Shown here: piece by piece, positions 32,823 through 42,146 of the stretch | Position numbering within the stretch: position 1 is the stretch's first letter | How the letters are laid out: every line of letters starts with the position of its first letter | DNA from: an uncultured Erythrobacter sp. | GTDB lineage: Bacteria; Pseudomonadota; Alphaproteobacteria; Sphingomonadales; Sphingomonadaceae | DNA: 64,000 nt | Direction: 5' to 3' | NCBI RefSeq assembly: GCF_947499705.1 | Contig: NZ_CANMPJ010000002.1 | Location: 1 to 64,000 of the forward strand | Translations under genes and position numbers: made by a program | The notes under the pieces: model-generated | Told to the model about the DNA's origin: nothing | What the model saw: only the letters and a program-made list of their open reading frames with translations | The model's database searches: none

Positions 32823-33476
32823 CTACGCGTGCTGGGCCGGTTCGGCTGCATAGGCAGCGAGGAAAACATCGACTGCCCCGGCAATGCGTTTCTCGCTGTC
32901 TTCCTTGGAGACCTGAGAGCCAAAGCGGTGCTCCAGATCGCCCATTCCCTTGCACATCGAGACGAATTGTTCGGCGGCCAGATAGGTGTCGTCGACATTG
33001 AGTTCGCCGCATTCTGCCGCATGTTGCAAGAAAGCGCTGAAGTCCTCCTTCATGCGCCAAGGCCCCGCTTCGAGGAACGCAAATCCAACCGCAGGCTCGC
33101 TTTCGGTCTCGGCTGCAATGCGGCGTTCGAACTGGATCATTTCGGGGCGTGAGAGGAATGCGAACATGGCTTTGCCGATTGTGGTCAGGCGGTCGCGAAT
33201 CGATCCGGCGGGCATCACGTCGATTGTAAAATAGCCGCGCATTTTCTGGCATTCGCGCTCAACAGCCGCGACGAACAGAGCACGCTTGTCGCCGAAGTGA
33301 TTGTAGATCGTAACCTTGGATACGCCCGCATCGGCAGCGACCTGCTCGATCGACGTGGCCGCGAATCCAACGTTCATAAAACTCTGCGCGGCGGCTTCGA
33401 CAATCGCCTCGCGCTTGGCCTGATCGGAAGGCCGACCGAGCCGCTTTTTGACGTTGGGTGACAAGCTACTTGACAA
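32823..33476 (-). CDS. TetR/AcrR-family repressor of the adjacent export operon (predicted)
   Basis: A 217-residue regulator. The N-terminal helix-turn-helix reads AIVEAAAQSFMNVGFAATSIEQVAADAGVSKVTIYNHFGDKRALF-like (residues ~28-72), unmistakably TetR. The C-terminal helical half is the ligand domain. It starts with TTG at 33476, supported by GGAG eight bases upstream. That ribosome binding site lies inside the palindrome TGAACGG-CT-CCGTTCA, so the protein can repress its own gene and the divergent ABC/HlyD/NodT operon. The ligand is unknown. Confidence 0.93.
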   Translation of the reverse strand: MSSSLSPNVKKRLGRPSDQAKREAIVEAAAQSFMNVGFAATSIEQVAADAGVSKVTIYNHFGDKRALFVAAVERECQKMRGYFTIDVMPAGSIRDRLTTIGKAMFAFLSRPEMIQFERRIAAETESEPAVGFAFLEAGPWRMKEDFSAFLQHAAECGELNVDDTYLAAEQFVSMCKGMGDLEHRFGSQVSKEDSEKRIAGAVDVFLAAYAAEPAQHA

Positions 33477-33498
33477 AGTGAACGGCTCCGTTCAATTA
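33470..33498. promoter_or_regulatory. Promoter with TetR operator
   Basis: On the plus strand TTGACA (33470-33475), a 17-bp spacer and CAATTA (33493-33498) form a promoter for the export operon. The spacer contains most of the perfect dyad TGAACGG-CT-CCGTTCA (33479-33494), and a half site CCGTTCAA follows about 20 bp later. Binding there would block both divergent genes. Confidence 0.7.
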
Positions 33499-33570
33499 AA
33501 CGCGACCGTTCAATATTGATCTCTCTACCTTACCAAAGCAACCCCTTCCCCCAAGCAAAGGTTCCCCAAC

Positions 33571-34707
33571 GTGCTCTGGATTGCGATCAGAATGCTGACG
33601 GGCGATAGTCAGAAATTCTACGGCTTGCTGTTTGGCATCGCCTTTTCGACACTGTTGATCACGCAGCAGCTGACCATTTTCGTGAACCTGGTGGAACGCG
33701 GCGCCAGCGGCGTGTTCAACGCGCCCGAAGCGGAAATCTGGGTGATGGACCCAGTCAGTCGCACCACTGACGTGAAGTTTGAAATGCCATCGACCGCGCT
33801 CGACGAAGTGCGCTCAGTGCGCGGCGTGGAATGGGCTGTTCCTCACCTGCGCGCAGCCGCTGCAGTTCGCACCAGCACTGGCGATCTCGAAGGTGTGGCG
33901 ATCATCGGTGTCGACGACGCGACGTTGATCGGCCTGCCAGAGCGTATGGTCGAAGGATCGAAAGACGTCCTGTCGGAGCCGGATTCTGTGATCATCGACG
34001 ATGTCGGCATCGGCAATCTGTTCGAGAATGGCCTCGATCCGATCGATCAGCGGCTCGAATTGAACGACCAGCGCGCGGTCATCCGCGGCGTGGCCGACTC
34101 CATCCCTAGCTTCACCAGTCAGGTCACGCTCTATACCAAATACAGCCGCGCGCTGAATTACGTGCCGGGTACGCGCAACCGACTGAGCTTTGTGCTTGCC
34201 GGTGTGAGCGAAGGTTCCTCCGCCACAGAGGTTGCCGCCCGGATCGAAGAGCAGACAGGACTGAAAGCTGTCCTGCGCGAAGACTTTGCCCAATCCGGCG
34301 TCGACTTCATCATCGAAAACACCGGCATCCCGACGAACTTCGGGATAACGGTGGTGCTTGGCTTCGTGGTCGGTGTTGCGATTGTCGGGCTGACCTTCAG
34401 CCTCTTCATCCGCGACAACATCAAGCAGTTCGGCGCGCTCAAGGCCATCGGTGTCACCAACCGCAAGATCGTGGGCATGGTCGCCTCCCAAGCGGCTTTG
34501 GTGGGAGCAATCGGCTATGCCTTCGGAGTGATCGGAACGGTCCTTTTCCTATGGGGCTTTTCAGGCAATCCGTTCTTCAAGGGGTTCTATATCCCCTGGC
34601 AGATACCGCTGGTCAGTCTGGTGTCGGTCATTGTGATCCTCGCGATCACGGGCTGGATCGCCTTGCGCAGCGTGCTCAGCACTGAACCTGCGGCGGTGTT
34701 CCGGTGA
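33571..34707 (+). CDS. ABC transporter permease, FtsX/MacB/DevC type
   Basis: A 378-residue inner-membrane permease. There is one N-terminal span (about 20-38), a ~220-residue periplasmic domain, and three C-terminal spans (about 262-285, 305-330 and 345-365) with the conserved cytoplasmic loop KQFGALKAIGVTNRKI. This is the FtsX-like topology of MacB/DevC/LolC, in which the periplasmic part couples to an adaptor. It starts with GTG and overlaps the ATPase gene by four bases. Confidence 0.92.
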   Translation: MLWIAIRMLTGDSQKFYGLLFGIAFSTLLITQQLTIFVNLVERGASGVFNAPEAEIWVMDPVSRTTDVKFEMPSTALDEVRSVRGVEWAVPHLRAAAAVRTSTGDLEGVAIIGVDDATLIGLPERMVEGSKDVLSEPDSVIIDDVGIGNLFENGLDPIDQRLELNDQRAVIRGVADSIPSFTSQVTLYTKYSRALNYVPGTRNRLSFVLAGVSEGSSATEVAARIEEQTGLKAVLREDFAQSGVDFIIENTGIPTNFGITVVLGFVVGVAIVGLTFSLFIRDNIKQFGALKAIGVTNRKIVGMVASQAALVGAIGYAFGVIGTVLFLWGFSGNPFFKGFYIPWQIPLVSLVSVIVILAITGWIALRSVLSTEPAAVFR

Positions 34708-35453
34708 GCGAGATAGAAACCATGGACACAAGCGCCATCGGAGGCTGCGCACCGGAAGCCGCGATTTGCGCGCGCGGGATCGTGCGCGATTTTCAGGCGG
34801 GTCAGTCAACCATCCGCGTGCTGCACGGCATCGATACCGACATTAAATCAGGTGAGATGACTTACGTCGTCGGCGAGAGCGGATCGGGCAAGACCACGCT
34901 GATCTCCATCATGTGCGGCATCTTGTGGCCGACCGATGGCGAAGTGAAAGTGTTCGGCACCGACATTTACAGCCTGTCAGACACCGAACTGGTCAATTTC
35001 CGCCTCAACAATATCGGCTTCATTTTCCAGCAGTACAATCTGATCCCTTCGATCGACGCTGCCGCCAATGCCGCCGTGCCCTTGATCGCAAAGGGAGTGC
35101 CGATCGCGGAAGCCCGCGCCAAGGCGAAGGAACTGCTTGAAAAGCTCAATATCGGCGATCAGGCGGATAAGCTCCCCAACCAGTTATCTGGCGGTCAGCA
35201 GCAACGCGTCGCCATCGCCCGCGCTTTGGTTCACGAGCCGCGACTGGTGGTGTGCGACGAGCCAACTGCCGCACTCGATGCCAATTCGGGCCGCCGGGTG
35301 ATGGACTTGCTTCGCGAAGTCGCCGTCGCCCCCGATCGCGCCTGCATCATCGTGACCCACGACAACCGTATCTTCGATCTCGCCGACCGCATCCTCGTGC
35401 TCGAGGACGGCCGCGTCACCCATGACGGCACCGAAATGCCGGACGACCACTGA
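34704..35453 (+). CDS. ABC transporter ATP-binding protein
   Basis: A 249-residue cytosolic ATPase of the MacB/LolD/DevA class. Motifs: Walker A GESGSGKTT, Q-loop FIFQQYNLIPS, signature LSGGQQQRVAIARAL, Walker B LVVCDEPTAALD and the H-loop IIVTHD. It starts with GTG in the GTGA overlap; an in-frame ATG six codons later (34722) is an alternative. It powers the permease encoded just before it. Confidence 0.95.
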   Translation: MSEIETMDTSAIGGCAPEAAICARGIVRDFQAGQSTIRVLHGIDTDIKSGEMTYVVGESGSGKTTLISIMCGILWPTDGEVKVFGTDIYSLSDTELVNFRLNNIGFIFQQYNLIPSIDAAANAAVPLIAKGVPIAEARAKAKELLEKLNIGDQADKLPNQLSGGQQQRVAIARALVHEPRLVVCDEPTAALDANSGRRVMDLLREVAVAPDRACIIVTHDNRIFDLADRILVLEDGRVTHDGTEMPDDH

Positions 35454-35474
35454 TCCCCAAGACGGACACAAACA

Positions 35475-36488
35475 ATGGCCCTCCTTCCCCAAAACTTCAG
35501 CTTTTCGCGCCAGGTACTGCCGATCATCGCGCTGATCGGTATCGTCGGTGCGGCGATCTATATCTTCAGCGATCTGCCGGACCGGGAGACGACCGAGCCG
35601 GACAAGCAGCCGCCCAAGGCCACTGGCGAGCTCGCCAATTCGGCCCGCGTTGCAGGAGCAGGTCTGGTAGAACCGGCCAGCGAAATCATCGATATTGGTT
35701 CGGCACTATCCGGCTTGGTCACCGATCTGCGCGTCCAGACAGGCGACATGGTCGAGAAGGGCCAGCCACTGTTTCTAGTCGATGGCCGCGCCGCCCGCGC
35801 TCGACTGCAAGAGGCCAACGCCGCGATTGCCGAGGCCCGGGCAGCGATCAACGAAGCGCGTACGGCTCGCGATACTGCTGGTCAGCAGCTGGCATTGTTC
35901 CGCAATCTCGATGATCCCGCAGCGGTCAGCCGCTCCGAAGTGATCCGCGCCGAAGGCGAAGCTGCCGCTGCCGCCAGTAGGCTGAAGGTCGCGCAGGCTC
36001 GTCTCTCCGCAGCACAGGCTTCAGCCGCGAGTGCTCGCACCGAAATCGAGCGACTGGTCGTGCGCGCGCCGATCTCGGGCGAGATCCTGGCAGTGAACAT
36101 TCGGCCTGGCGAATTTGTCGCGACGCAAGGCGGCGGGAACGCCTCACCCTTCATCCAGATGGGCCAGACCAACCCGCTGCATGTCCGTGTCGATATCGAC
36201 GAAAACGAGGCAGCGCGCGTCGATCTGGGCGCAGATGCAACTGTCTCCCCTCGCGGCGCTGCTGAGGTCCAAGTGAAGGCGAAGTTCGTCCGCGCCGAAC
36301 CGCAAGTCGTGCCAAAGCGGCAGCTTACCAACACGGCAGCCGAGCGGGTCGATGTCCGCGTGCTGCAGGTAATCTACGCGCTCCCGCAGAACGAAGCGTT
36401 CCGCGTCGGCCAGCAAGTCGACGCTTTCATCCCGGCCAAGACGTCGGGCGAAGAGACACCGGCACAGCAACCAGCGAGCGGGGAATAG
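35475..36488 (+). CDS. HlyD-family periplasmic adaptor subunit
   Basis: A 337-residue membrane-fusion protein. It has an N-terminal anchor (about 16-35), a lipoyl half-domain LVEPASEIIDIGSALSGLV, a long alpha-helical hairpin rich in Ala/Glu/Arg (about 100-190), the second lipoyl half VVRAPISGEILAVNIRPGEFV, and a beta-barrel. It bridges the permease to the outer-membrane factor encoded next. DevB of cyanobacteria and MacA have the same layout. Confidence 0.93.
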   Translation: MALLPQNFSFSRQVLPIIALIGIVGAAIYIFSDLPDRETTEPDKQPPKATGELANSARVAGAGLVEPASEIIDIGSALSGLVTDLRVQTGDMVEKGQPLFLVDGRAARARLQEANAAIAEARAAINEARTARDTAGQQLALFRNLDDPAAVSRSEVIRAEGEAAAAASRLKVAQARLSAAQASAASARTEIERLVVRAPISGEILAVNIRPGEFVATQGGGNASPFIQMGQTNPLHVRVDIDENEAARVDLGADATVSPRGAAEVQVKAKFVRAEPQVVPKRQLTNTAAERVDVRVLQVIYALPQNEAFRVGQQVDAFIPAKTSGEETPAQQPASGE

Positions 36489-36492
36489 ATCG

Positions 36493-37917
36493 ATGCTCCG
36501 GTTTTCCCGAATACTATCAGCGCTCGCACTGACCGCCGCGCTTGGCGCATGCGTCGCCGGGCCTGCTCCGGAAATCGCGACCCCGACGCCCCAATTGCCG
36601 GCCAACTATCTCTACGCACCCGACGGCCAAACCAGCGCTTCTCTCAGCGCTCTGCTGCCGTCGCGAGACCCGGCATTTCTGGAACTCGCCGCGCAAGCAC
36701 TCGAAAACTCGCCGAGCCTTGGCGAAGCAGCAGCTCGGATAGAGACGGCTCGTGCGCGCGCACGCGGGGCTGGAGCAAACCGTCTCCCAAGTGTCAGCGC
36801 CGATGGTTCAGTAGTTGGCAACCGGATCAATCCCAACCAATTCGGCGATGGCGCAGGCCAAGGCGGCTTCATCGACGCGGAGCAGGTGTCCTACGGAGCG
36901 AACCTTGTCGCCAGCTGGGACGCCGACCTGTTCGGGCGTTTGCGGGCGCAAGAACGCGCCGCTCTTGCCCGGATCGACGCCGCAACTGCTTCGGCTAGCG
37001 CGGTCCGGATTGCGCTCATCTCGGAAATTGCAGGCAACGTGGTGGATTGGCGAACCCTGTCGGCGCGCGCAGATGCGCTGAAAGAAGATGTGCTCGCTGC
37101 ACAGCAGCTCGCCGATCTCGCCAAAGCGCGCGAAGATGCCGGGTTGGCTCCGGGGTTCGACCGGGTGCGCGCCGAAGCCGCCGCCAGCGCTTCACGCTCG
37201 CGCCTTGCCTCTCTGGAAAGCGACCGCGCGCGGATCATCGGGCGACTGGTCACGCTGGCCGGGATCGACGGTCAAAGCGTCAATGCCGCCTTGGCGCAAG
37301 GTAGGCCCTTTCTTGAACCGGCTCAGCCTCCGGCATCGCTCCCATCCGAATTGCTGGCCAACCGCCCTGACGTGGTTGCCGCTACTGCAGAACTCGCCGC
37401 GACCGACGAAGACCTTGCTGCAACTGCGCGATCGCGCTTCCCGCAGCTAACCCTTTCGGCGGTTGTGGGACTGCTGGCCTTCAGCCCCGGTGATCTGTTC
37501 GACGAGGATTCCATTGTGGGCACGCTCACGGCAGGTGTTGCCGGGCCATTGCTCGATTTCGGGCGGATCGAAGCCGAGATCGATGGCGCCGCCGCGAACA
37601 AGAAAGCAGCCTTCGCGGCATATCGCGGCACGGTTTACCAGGCGCTAGGCGATGCCGAGACGGCTTATGGCCTGATCGAAGCAAGCGATGCCGAAGCGAA
37701 GCTGGCGCTGCAGGAACGCGACGAATTGGAGCGCGCGGCCCGGCTTGCCAACACCCGCTACCGCGCGGGCCTTGCCGATTTCCTGACAGTGCTGGAAGCA
37801 CGCCGCGCTGCCGATGCCAGCGGAGAGCGTGCAGCGGCGGTCCTGGGCCGGGCACAGCGGGCGCGGATATTGCTATGGCAGGCCTTGGGCGGCGAGGACT
37901 TTGGCGAAACGAGCTAA
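36493..37917 (+). CDS. NodT/OprM-type outer-membrane efflux lipoprotein
   Basis: A 474-residue TolC-like trimeric channel. The signal peptide ends in the lipobox LGAC (Cys about residue 20). Two duplicated outer-membrane-efflux repeats follow, each with long helices; examples are the ANRLPSVSADGSVV region and the second-repeat counterpart SRFPQLTLSAVVG. The C-terminal helix ends RILLWQALGGEDF. It starts five bases after the adaptor stop and completes the pump. Its end overlaps the convergent HupE-type gene by four bases. Confidence 0.93.
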   Translation: MLRFSRILSALALTAALGACVAGPAPEIATPTPQLPANYLYAPDGQTSASLSALLPSRDPAFLELAAQALENSPSLGEAAARIETARARARGAGANRLPSVSADGSVVGNRINPNQFGDGAGQGGFIDAEQVSYGANLVASWDADLFGRLRAQERAALARIDAATASASAVRIALISEIAGNVVDWRTLSARADALKEDVLAAQQLADLAKAREDAGLAPGFDRVRAEAAASASRSRLASLESDRARIIGRLVTLAGIDGQSVNAALAQGRPFLEPAQPPASLPSELLANRPDVVAATAELAATDEDLAATARSRFPQLTLSAVVGLLAFSPGDLFDEDSIVGTLTAGVAGPLLDFGRIEAEIDGAAANKKAAFAAYRGTVYQALGDAETAYGLIEASDAEAKLALQERDELERAARLANTRYRAGLADFLTVLEARRAADASGERAAAVLGRAQRARILLWQALGGEDFGETS

Positions 37918-38906
37918 AGCAGCACGCGCTCGAACATCCAGAAGCTGCCGATGATGCCAATTCCATAGGTCGCGGCGCGGATGGCTGGGCCTTCGATCAC
38001 GGGGAGCGCGCGGTTGATCACAGCGAGCAGCGCCAGAACCGCTGCGATCACCAGCAATTGCCCGGCTTCGACACCGACATTGAAGGCGACGAGTGCGGCT
38101 GCAATTTCGCCTTGAGGCAGGCCAATTTCCGCTAACGCTCCTGCAAATCCAAAACCGTGCAGCAAGCCAAAAGCAAAGGCGACCAGCCATGGCGCGCGGC
38201 GTGTCCAGGTTTCGCGATCCGGTTCGCGCAGCTTGCCGGCCAGCTCTACTGCGAGGAACACAATCGACAGCGCAATGAGCGCTTCGACCGCGCGGCTTGG
38301 CAGGCCTGCATAACCCAGCGTGGTAGCGACCAAGGTGATGGAGTGCGCCACGGTGAAGGCCGTCGCGGCCTTCACTACCGGCCATGTCTTGCCGACAAGC
38401 AGCACCAGCGCGATCACGAACAGCAGATGGTCCCAGCCGAGCAGGATATGCTCGGTGCCGATCAAAAAGTAATCGCGCGCAACCTGCCAGCGATCAGGCG
38501 CAGCAGCGATGGTCGCAATTGGCTCAGCAGCGGTCAGCCGAAAGCTCTGCACTTCGCCATCCAGCGGCACCATCCGCGCAATCGCATCGGCGCTACCGAG
38601 CAGTTCTGTGAGGCCAAAGCTCTGATCCGCAAGCGCCCCCGAGCATTGCAACCGCGTGCTACCATAGAGAGCGAGCGGCGCAGCGCGCTGAACCGGCTCA
38701 CCTTCCATCGTGCAGACATTGGGAATGACCGGCCGCGCAAGCATCGCCGCCGATTGCCCGGGCGTGGCGGCGACAGGCAGTTTCCATTCGAGCGTCCACT
38801 GGCCTGCTTCTCGTTCGGTTAGTTCGACGACAGCAGGCCGGAGTTCATCGGCAGCGAGAGGCGCAGCCACCACCGCAAGGAGGAGAGCCACGAGCCAACG
38901 AATCAC
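37914..38906 (-). CDS. HupE/UreJ-family membrane protein
   Basis: A 330-residue protein: signal peptide (1-19), a periplasmic beta-rich domain (about 20-150), then 6-7 membrane spans. Motifs typical of HupE/UreJ_2 are visible: GTEHILLGWDHLLFVIALVLL, the His-rich turn FTVAHSITLVATTLGY, and LLHGFGFAGALAEIGLP. Relatives are proposed to move Ni or Co, but this extended form usually accompanies a DUF3604 gene and its substrate is unknown. The GTG start at 38906 overlaps the preceding stop (GTGA), giving coupled translation. Confidence 0.85.
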   Translation of the reverse strand: MIRWLVALLLAVVAAPLAADELRPAVVELTEREAGQWTLEWKLPVAATPGQSAAMLARPVIPNVCTMEGEPVQRAAPLALYGSTRLQCSGALADQSFGLTELLGSADAIARMVPLDGEVQSFRLTAAEPIATIAAAPDRWQVARDYFLIGTEHILLGWDHLLFVIALVLLVGKTWPVVKAATAFTVAHSITLVATTLGYAGLPSRAVEALIALSIVFLAVELAGKLREPDRETWTRRAPWLVAFAFGLLHGFGFAGALAEIGLPQGEIAAALVAFNVGVEAGQLLVIAAVLALLAVINRALPVIEGPAIRAATYGIGIIGSFWMFERVLL

Positions 38907-39712
38907 CGATCGATCTCGACCCGGTAGCCATCGCGCAAGACCTGGAAGGCGCGCTCCTTGCGCTGCGCGATTTCTTCGCTGCGCCAGTCGTTTTCCACGC
39001 GATCGCGGATCGCTTCGAAGTCTGGCCCGTCGCCGGAAGCACGGTTGCGGAGACGAACCAAGTGCCAGCCAAAGCCAGACTGGATCGGCGCGGACCATTC
39101 GCCGGATGAATCAAGCTCGGAAAGCTGGCCCGCGAACGCCTCGCCAAAACGCTTCTCGACTTCGCTCGAAGACACATCGTCCATTGTCGCAGGCAAGCTG
39201 ATCGGTTCGCCAATACTCTGCCAATCGGACTGCGAATTCAGGTTAGCCAGAGCGGCGCGCGCGCTGTTCTCGTCGCCAAAGTAGAGCTGGTCGAAACTGA
39301 CCTCTCCCGCACCGGAATACCGTGCCCGATTTTCCTCAAAGAATGCCCGCAATGCCGCCTCGTCTGGTTCCGCGCCCTCCGCAGCAGCACTGGCCGACAT
39401 GTCCATCTTGGCCACCATCCGCTGGCGGACCACAGCATCGCCCTGATCCAGCCCGAGCCTTAGCGCCTCCCGGTGCAGCACCTCATCACGGACGAAGCGC
39501 TCGATCTTTGCATCGAGTTCGGCATCGGTCGGTGCACGGCCCATCGTCCGCTCGAACCGCAAGGCAAGCTGTGCCTGCGTGTCGCGGTCGACCTCGATCA
39601 GCCTGCTGGCAGGATCAACCGGCTCGCCGCGCCAGCCGAGCAGCGCGAACAGGACAAATCCGGCAACGAGAAAATGGACCAGCGGCTCGCGGGTCCAGCC
39701 CGGCAATGTCAT
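38903..39712 (-). CDS. Membrane-anchored parvulin-type peptidyl-prolyl isomerase
   Basis: A 269-residue protein anchored by one N-terminal span (about 11-27), with its domains in the periplasm. A SurA-like helical N-terminal part contains DEVLHREALRLGLDQGDAVVRQRM. The isomerase-like part around residues 135-235 holds VSFDQLYFGD, EVEKRFGEAFAGQL and the signature end SGFGWHLVRLRNR. It is likely a chaperone for the secreted DUF3604 protein encoded ten bases upstream. It overlaps the HupE gene by four bases. Confidence 0.85.
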   Translation of the reverse strand: MTLPGWTREPLVHFLVAGFVLFALLGWRGEPVDPASRLIEVDRDTQAQLALRFERTMGRAPTDAELDAKIERFVRDEVLHREALRLGLDQGDAVVRQRMVAKMDMSASAAAEGAEPDEAALRAFFEENRARYSGAGEVSFDQLYFGDENSARAALANLNSQSDWQSIGEPISLPATMDDVSSSEVEKRFGEAFAGQLSELDSSGEWSAPIQSGFGWHLVRLRNRASGDGPDFEAIRDRVENDWRSEEIAQRKERAFQVLRDGYRVEIDR

Positions 39713-39721
39713 TCAGCAACC

Positions 39722-41638
39722 TCAGGCGCTGGGCTTCAGCCAGATCGGCGATGTGTAGGCACGTTCCTGCGCAACCGAGTTCGCCATAGCATCATCGCTG
39801 AGCGTGATCCCGAACTGCACTGCGTCAAACAGCGTCCAGCGCGGGGTCGGAATCTCGATCACGCGGACATAGTAGAATGCGCGCTGGCCCGACTCGTAAT
39901 CGGGATCGGTCCACACCGCCCGCAGTTCCGCTGCGCCGATATCGTTGGTGTAGGTTGCCTCTTCGCGGTTCACGGTGTCGCCGACAGCCGGGACGTTGCC
40001 GCCCGATAGCGCACGGCTCTCCATATCGCTCCACACGACATCATAGACCTGCTCGCGCAGCTCGCCCGAGCTGTCGAGCCAACCTTTTACCACCTGCACC
40101 CGGTCAAGATTGGCGCCATCGGGGTCTTTCAATGCGCTGATCATCATCTGCGGGGGCATGCCGCCATCGGTCAGTTCGCCGCCCATCGGTACGCCGTCCG
40201 AATACCCTTTGCGGACCCAGTCATTGTCCCAATCGGCCTCGGTAAAGTCGAACCCGCCGAACACTCGCACGCTCATGCGTGGGCCGGTAGTGGCATAGAC
40301 TTCGCGCCGGGCGAAGGCGTCGAAGATTTCCGCTCGCGTATTGCCCCGCGCCCAGGCAGCTGCATAGCCGCCCGCGAGATAGTGCCAGCCGAACCGGCCA
40401 ACGCGCGTGCCGAGGTTCTGAGCCTGATTGGCGCGCTCGGTGTTCGCTTGCTCGTTGCCGCTGTGCTTGCCCCAGAAATTGTCTTCATCGCCCGTCGCCA
40501 GCGAGGTGTGGCTATCGGTCGACCCGATCATGCCGAACGCATAGGGGTTCACGCCCAATTGTTCTTCGAGCGACAGCCCGCGCTTCAGCGCCTCGCGCAC
40601 GTAATTGCCTGCGAGCATATCGTCTTCGGTCTTGGCGGTGAGCGGCAGGTTGCCGAGCTCCCAGCCTTGAACACCGTATCCTGCCATTTCGTCATTGGGC
40701 GAGAGGAAGGGATGCGTTTCGCTGTCTCCCTTGATCTGGGTCACTTCAACGACTGGCTCTGCGGCCGCGCGCTTGCTGGCATACTCCGCCGTCATCGGAG
40801 AGCCGTCGGGCATCGTCATCTCGAACATCAGCCCGTTGGACAGGTTCGAATTGTGCGGGATCGCAAGCGCCTGGCCGCCCGTGCTCTCGGCATATGAGGC
40901 CATGTAGTCCCAGAGTTGCTCGGCTGTACTGCCAATGCCTGGGAATGGTAGCACCTGTTTGGTCCTGTCGGAGCCATCACGGAACATCACGACGCGGTGT
41001 AGATTATTGCCGTCGGGCATGCGCGTCCACTCGAAGCCAGCCAGCGCGGTGAATTCGCCAGGCTGATTGTAGCGATCAAGCGTGTCGAGATGGCCGTTCC
41101 AGATTTCGGTCGTCGCTTCCCTCTGCTGCTCGGGATCCGTCAACGCCTCAGGCAAAGTGCCGTTCGCTGCCGCCGTAATAAGCTCGGCAATCGCCAACTG
41201 CGATTGCTCGGGGCTTTCGTGCATCATGTCGTACCAGCGCAGCAGCGTATCATCGCCCATCGCCACTACGCCAAGACGCGGTGCGTCATAGAGCCGCCGG
41301 GTCGCCCCCAGTCCATCGGAGTGGTCTGCGATCACAAGGAAATCGAGTGGCCGGGCGAGCTTCGCCTTGGCACCGGTCGTCGCGGTGACTTCCTCTCCGC
41401 TGGCGAAGCGAAGCGCCTCTTCCGGGCCGAGCCGCACGCCAAAGCCGAACGCGTCGACTGAGTTGTCTGTGTGAAGGTGGGTGTCACCCCAATAGGGACG
41501 GTCAGGAAACTCAGCGAGTTCGATCGTGCCCTCGCCATCGCCGCTTTGCGCCTCGTCGACAGATGTCAGTCCATCGCAAGCAGCCAACCCCAATGCCGCA
41601 ACACCCGCCAGCGCGAGCGTGTTCCATGCTTTCCGCAT
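39722..41638 (-). CDS. DUF3604 lipoprotein (PHP-like metal-dependent hydrolase fold)
   Basis: A 638-residue exported protein with a lipobox LAAC (Cys about residue 20). The mature part begins with a metal-site motif PYWGDTHLHTDNSVDAF and FLVIADHSDGLG, which resemble the HxH and DHxD clusters of PHP phosphoesterases. Another His is in STDSHTSLATGDEDNFWGK. The ATG at 41638 is chosen for its lipoprotein signal and GGAGG four bases upstream; an in-frame start ten codons earlier exists. Together with the parvulin and HupE genes it forms a three-gene cassette. The reaction is not established. Confidence 0.85.
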   Translation of the reverse strand: MRKAWNTLALAGVAALGLAACDGLTSVDEAQSGDGEGTIELAEFPDRPYWGDTHLHTDNSVDAFGFGVRLGPEEALRFASGEEVTATTGAKAKLARPLDFLVIADHSDGLGATRRLYDAPRLGVVAMGDDTLLRWYDMMHESPEQSQLAIAELITAAANGTLPEALTDPEQQREATTEIWNGHLDTLDRYNQPGEFTALAGFEWTRMPDGNNLHRVVMFRDGSDRTKQVLPFPGIGSTAEQLWDYMASYAESTGGQALAIPHNSNLSNGLMFEMTMPDGSPMTAEYASKRAAAEPVVEVTQIKGDSETHPFLSPNDEMAGYGVQGWELGNLPLTAKTEDDMLAGNYVREALKRGLSLEEQLGVNPYAFGMIGSTDSHTSLATGDEDNFWGKHSGNEQANTERANQAQNLGTRVGRFGWHYLAGGYAAAWARGNTRAEIFDAFARREVYATTGPRMSVRVFGGFDFTEADWDNDWVRKGYSDGVPMGGELTDGGMPPQMMISALKDPDGANLDRVQVVKGWLDSSGELREQVYDVVWSDMESRALSGGNVPAVGDTVNREEATYTNDIGAAELRAVWTDPDYESGQRAFYYVRVIEIPTPRWTLFDAVQFGITLSDDAMANSVAQERAYTSPIWLKPSA

Positions 41639-41693
41639 GCGTCCTCCCTTCAACTCTCTCCGCGCCAAGTGTGCGTCGGGAGGAATAGGTTCG

Positions 41694-42143
41694 TCAAGCA
41701 GACCTTTTGAGCAAAGCGGTACGTTCGCATCGACAGACGACTTCGTCTTTCTGATTGATCAGTTCGTGCGTGAAGGTGACGATGCCGGCTTCCGGGCGCG
41801 ACTTGCTTTCGCGCAGTTCCTTCACTTCGCTGCGCGCCCGCATCGTGTCGCCGATGAAAACCGGGTTAGGCGTCACGACATTGTTGAAGCCGAGATTGGC
41901 AACGAGCGTGCCGAGCGTGGTGTCACCCACCGACAGCCCCACCAGCAGCGAAAACGTGAAGGTCGAATTCACAAGGATTTGCCCGAACCCGCTTTCCTTA
42001 GCTGCCTCAACATCGAGATGCAGCGGCTGCGGATTGTGCGTCATGGTCGAGAACAGCAGATTGTCGGTCTCGGTCACGGTACGGCGGATTTCGTGCTCGA
42101 TCGTTTCGCCGACCTGCCATTCATCGAAGAACTTGCCTGCCAT
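41694..42143 (-). CDS. MaoC-family acyl-CoA hydratase
   Basis: A 149-residue hot-dog-fold protein. The hydratase motif appears as [14 protein letters not shown], where the usual catalytic Asp/Asn-His pair lies in the THN..PLH segment, followed by [19 protein letters not shown]. The subgroup includes mesaconyl-CoA and itaconyl-CoA hydratases. It lies three bases after the end of the CaiB/BaiF gene, so the two probably act on the same CoA ester, in a C4/C5 branched-acid or similar pathway (inference). Confidence 0.88.
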   Translation of the reverse strand: MAGKFFDEWQVGETIEHEIRRTVTETDNLLFSTMTHNPQPLHLDVEAAKESGFGQILVNSTFTFSLLVGLSVGDTTLGTLVANLGFNNVVTPNPVFIGDTMRARSEVKELRESKSRPEAGIVTFTHELINQKDEVVCRCERTALLKRSA

Positions 42144-42146
42144 GGG

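Noticed and set aside
33571..37917. A type I protein secretion system
   Set aside because: The permease is FtsX-like and separate from the ATPase, unlike the fused HlyB type, and no RTX substrate gene is adjacent. A MacAB/DevBCA-type pump fits better.
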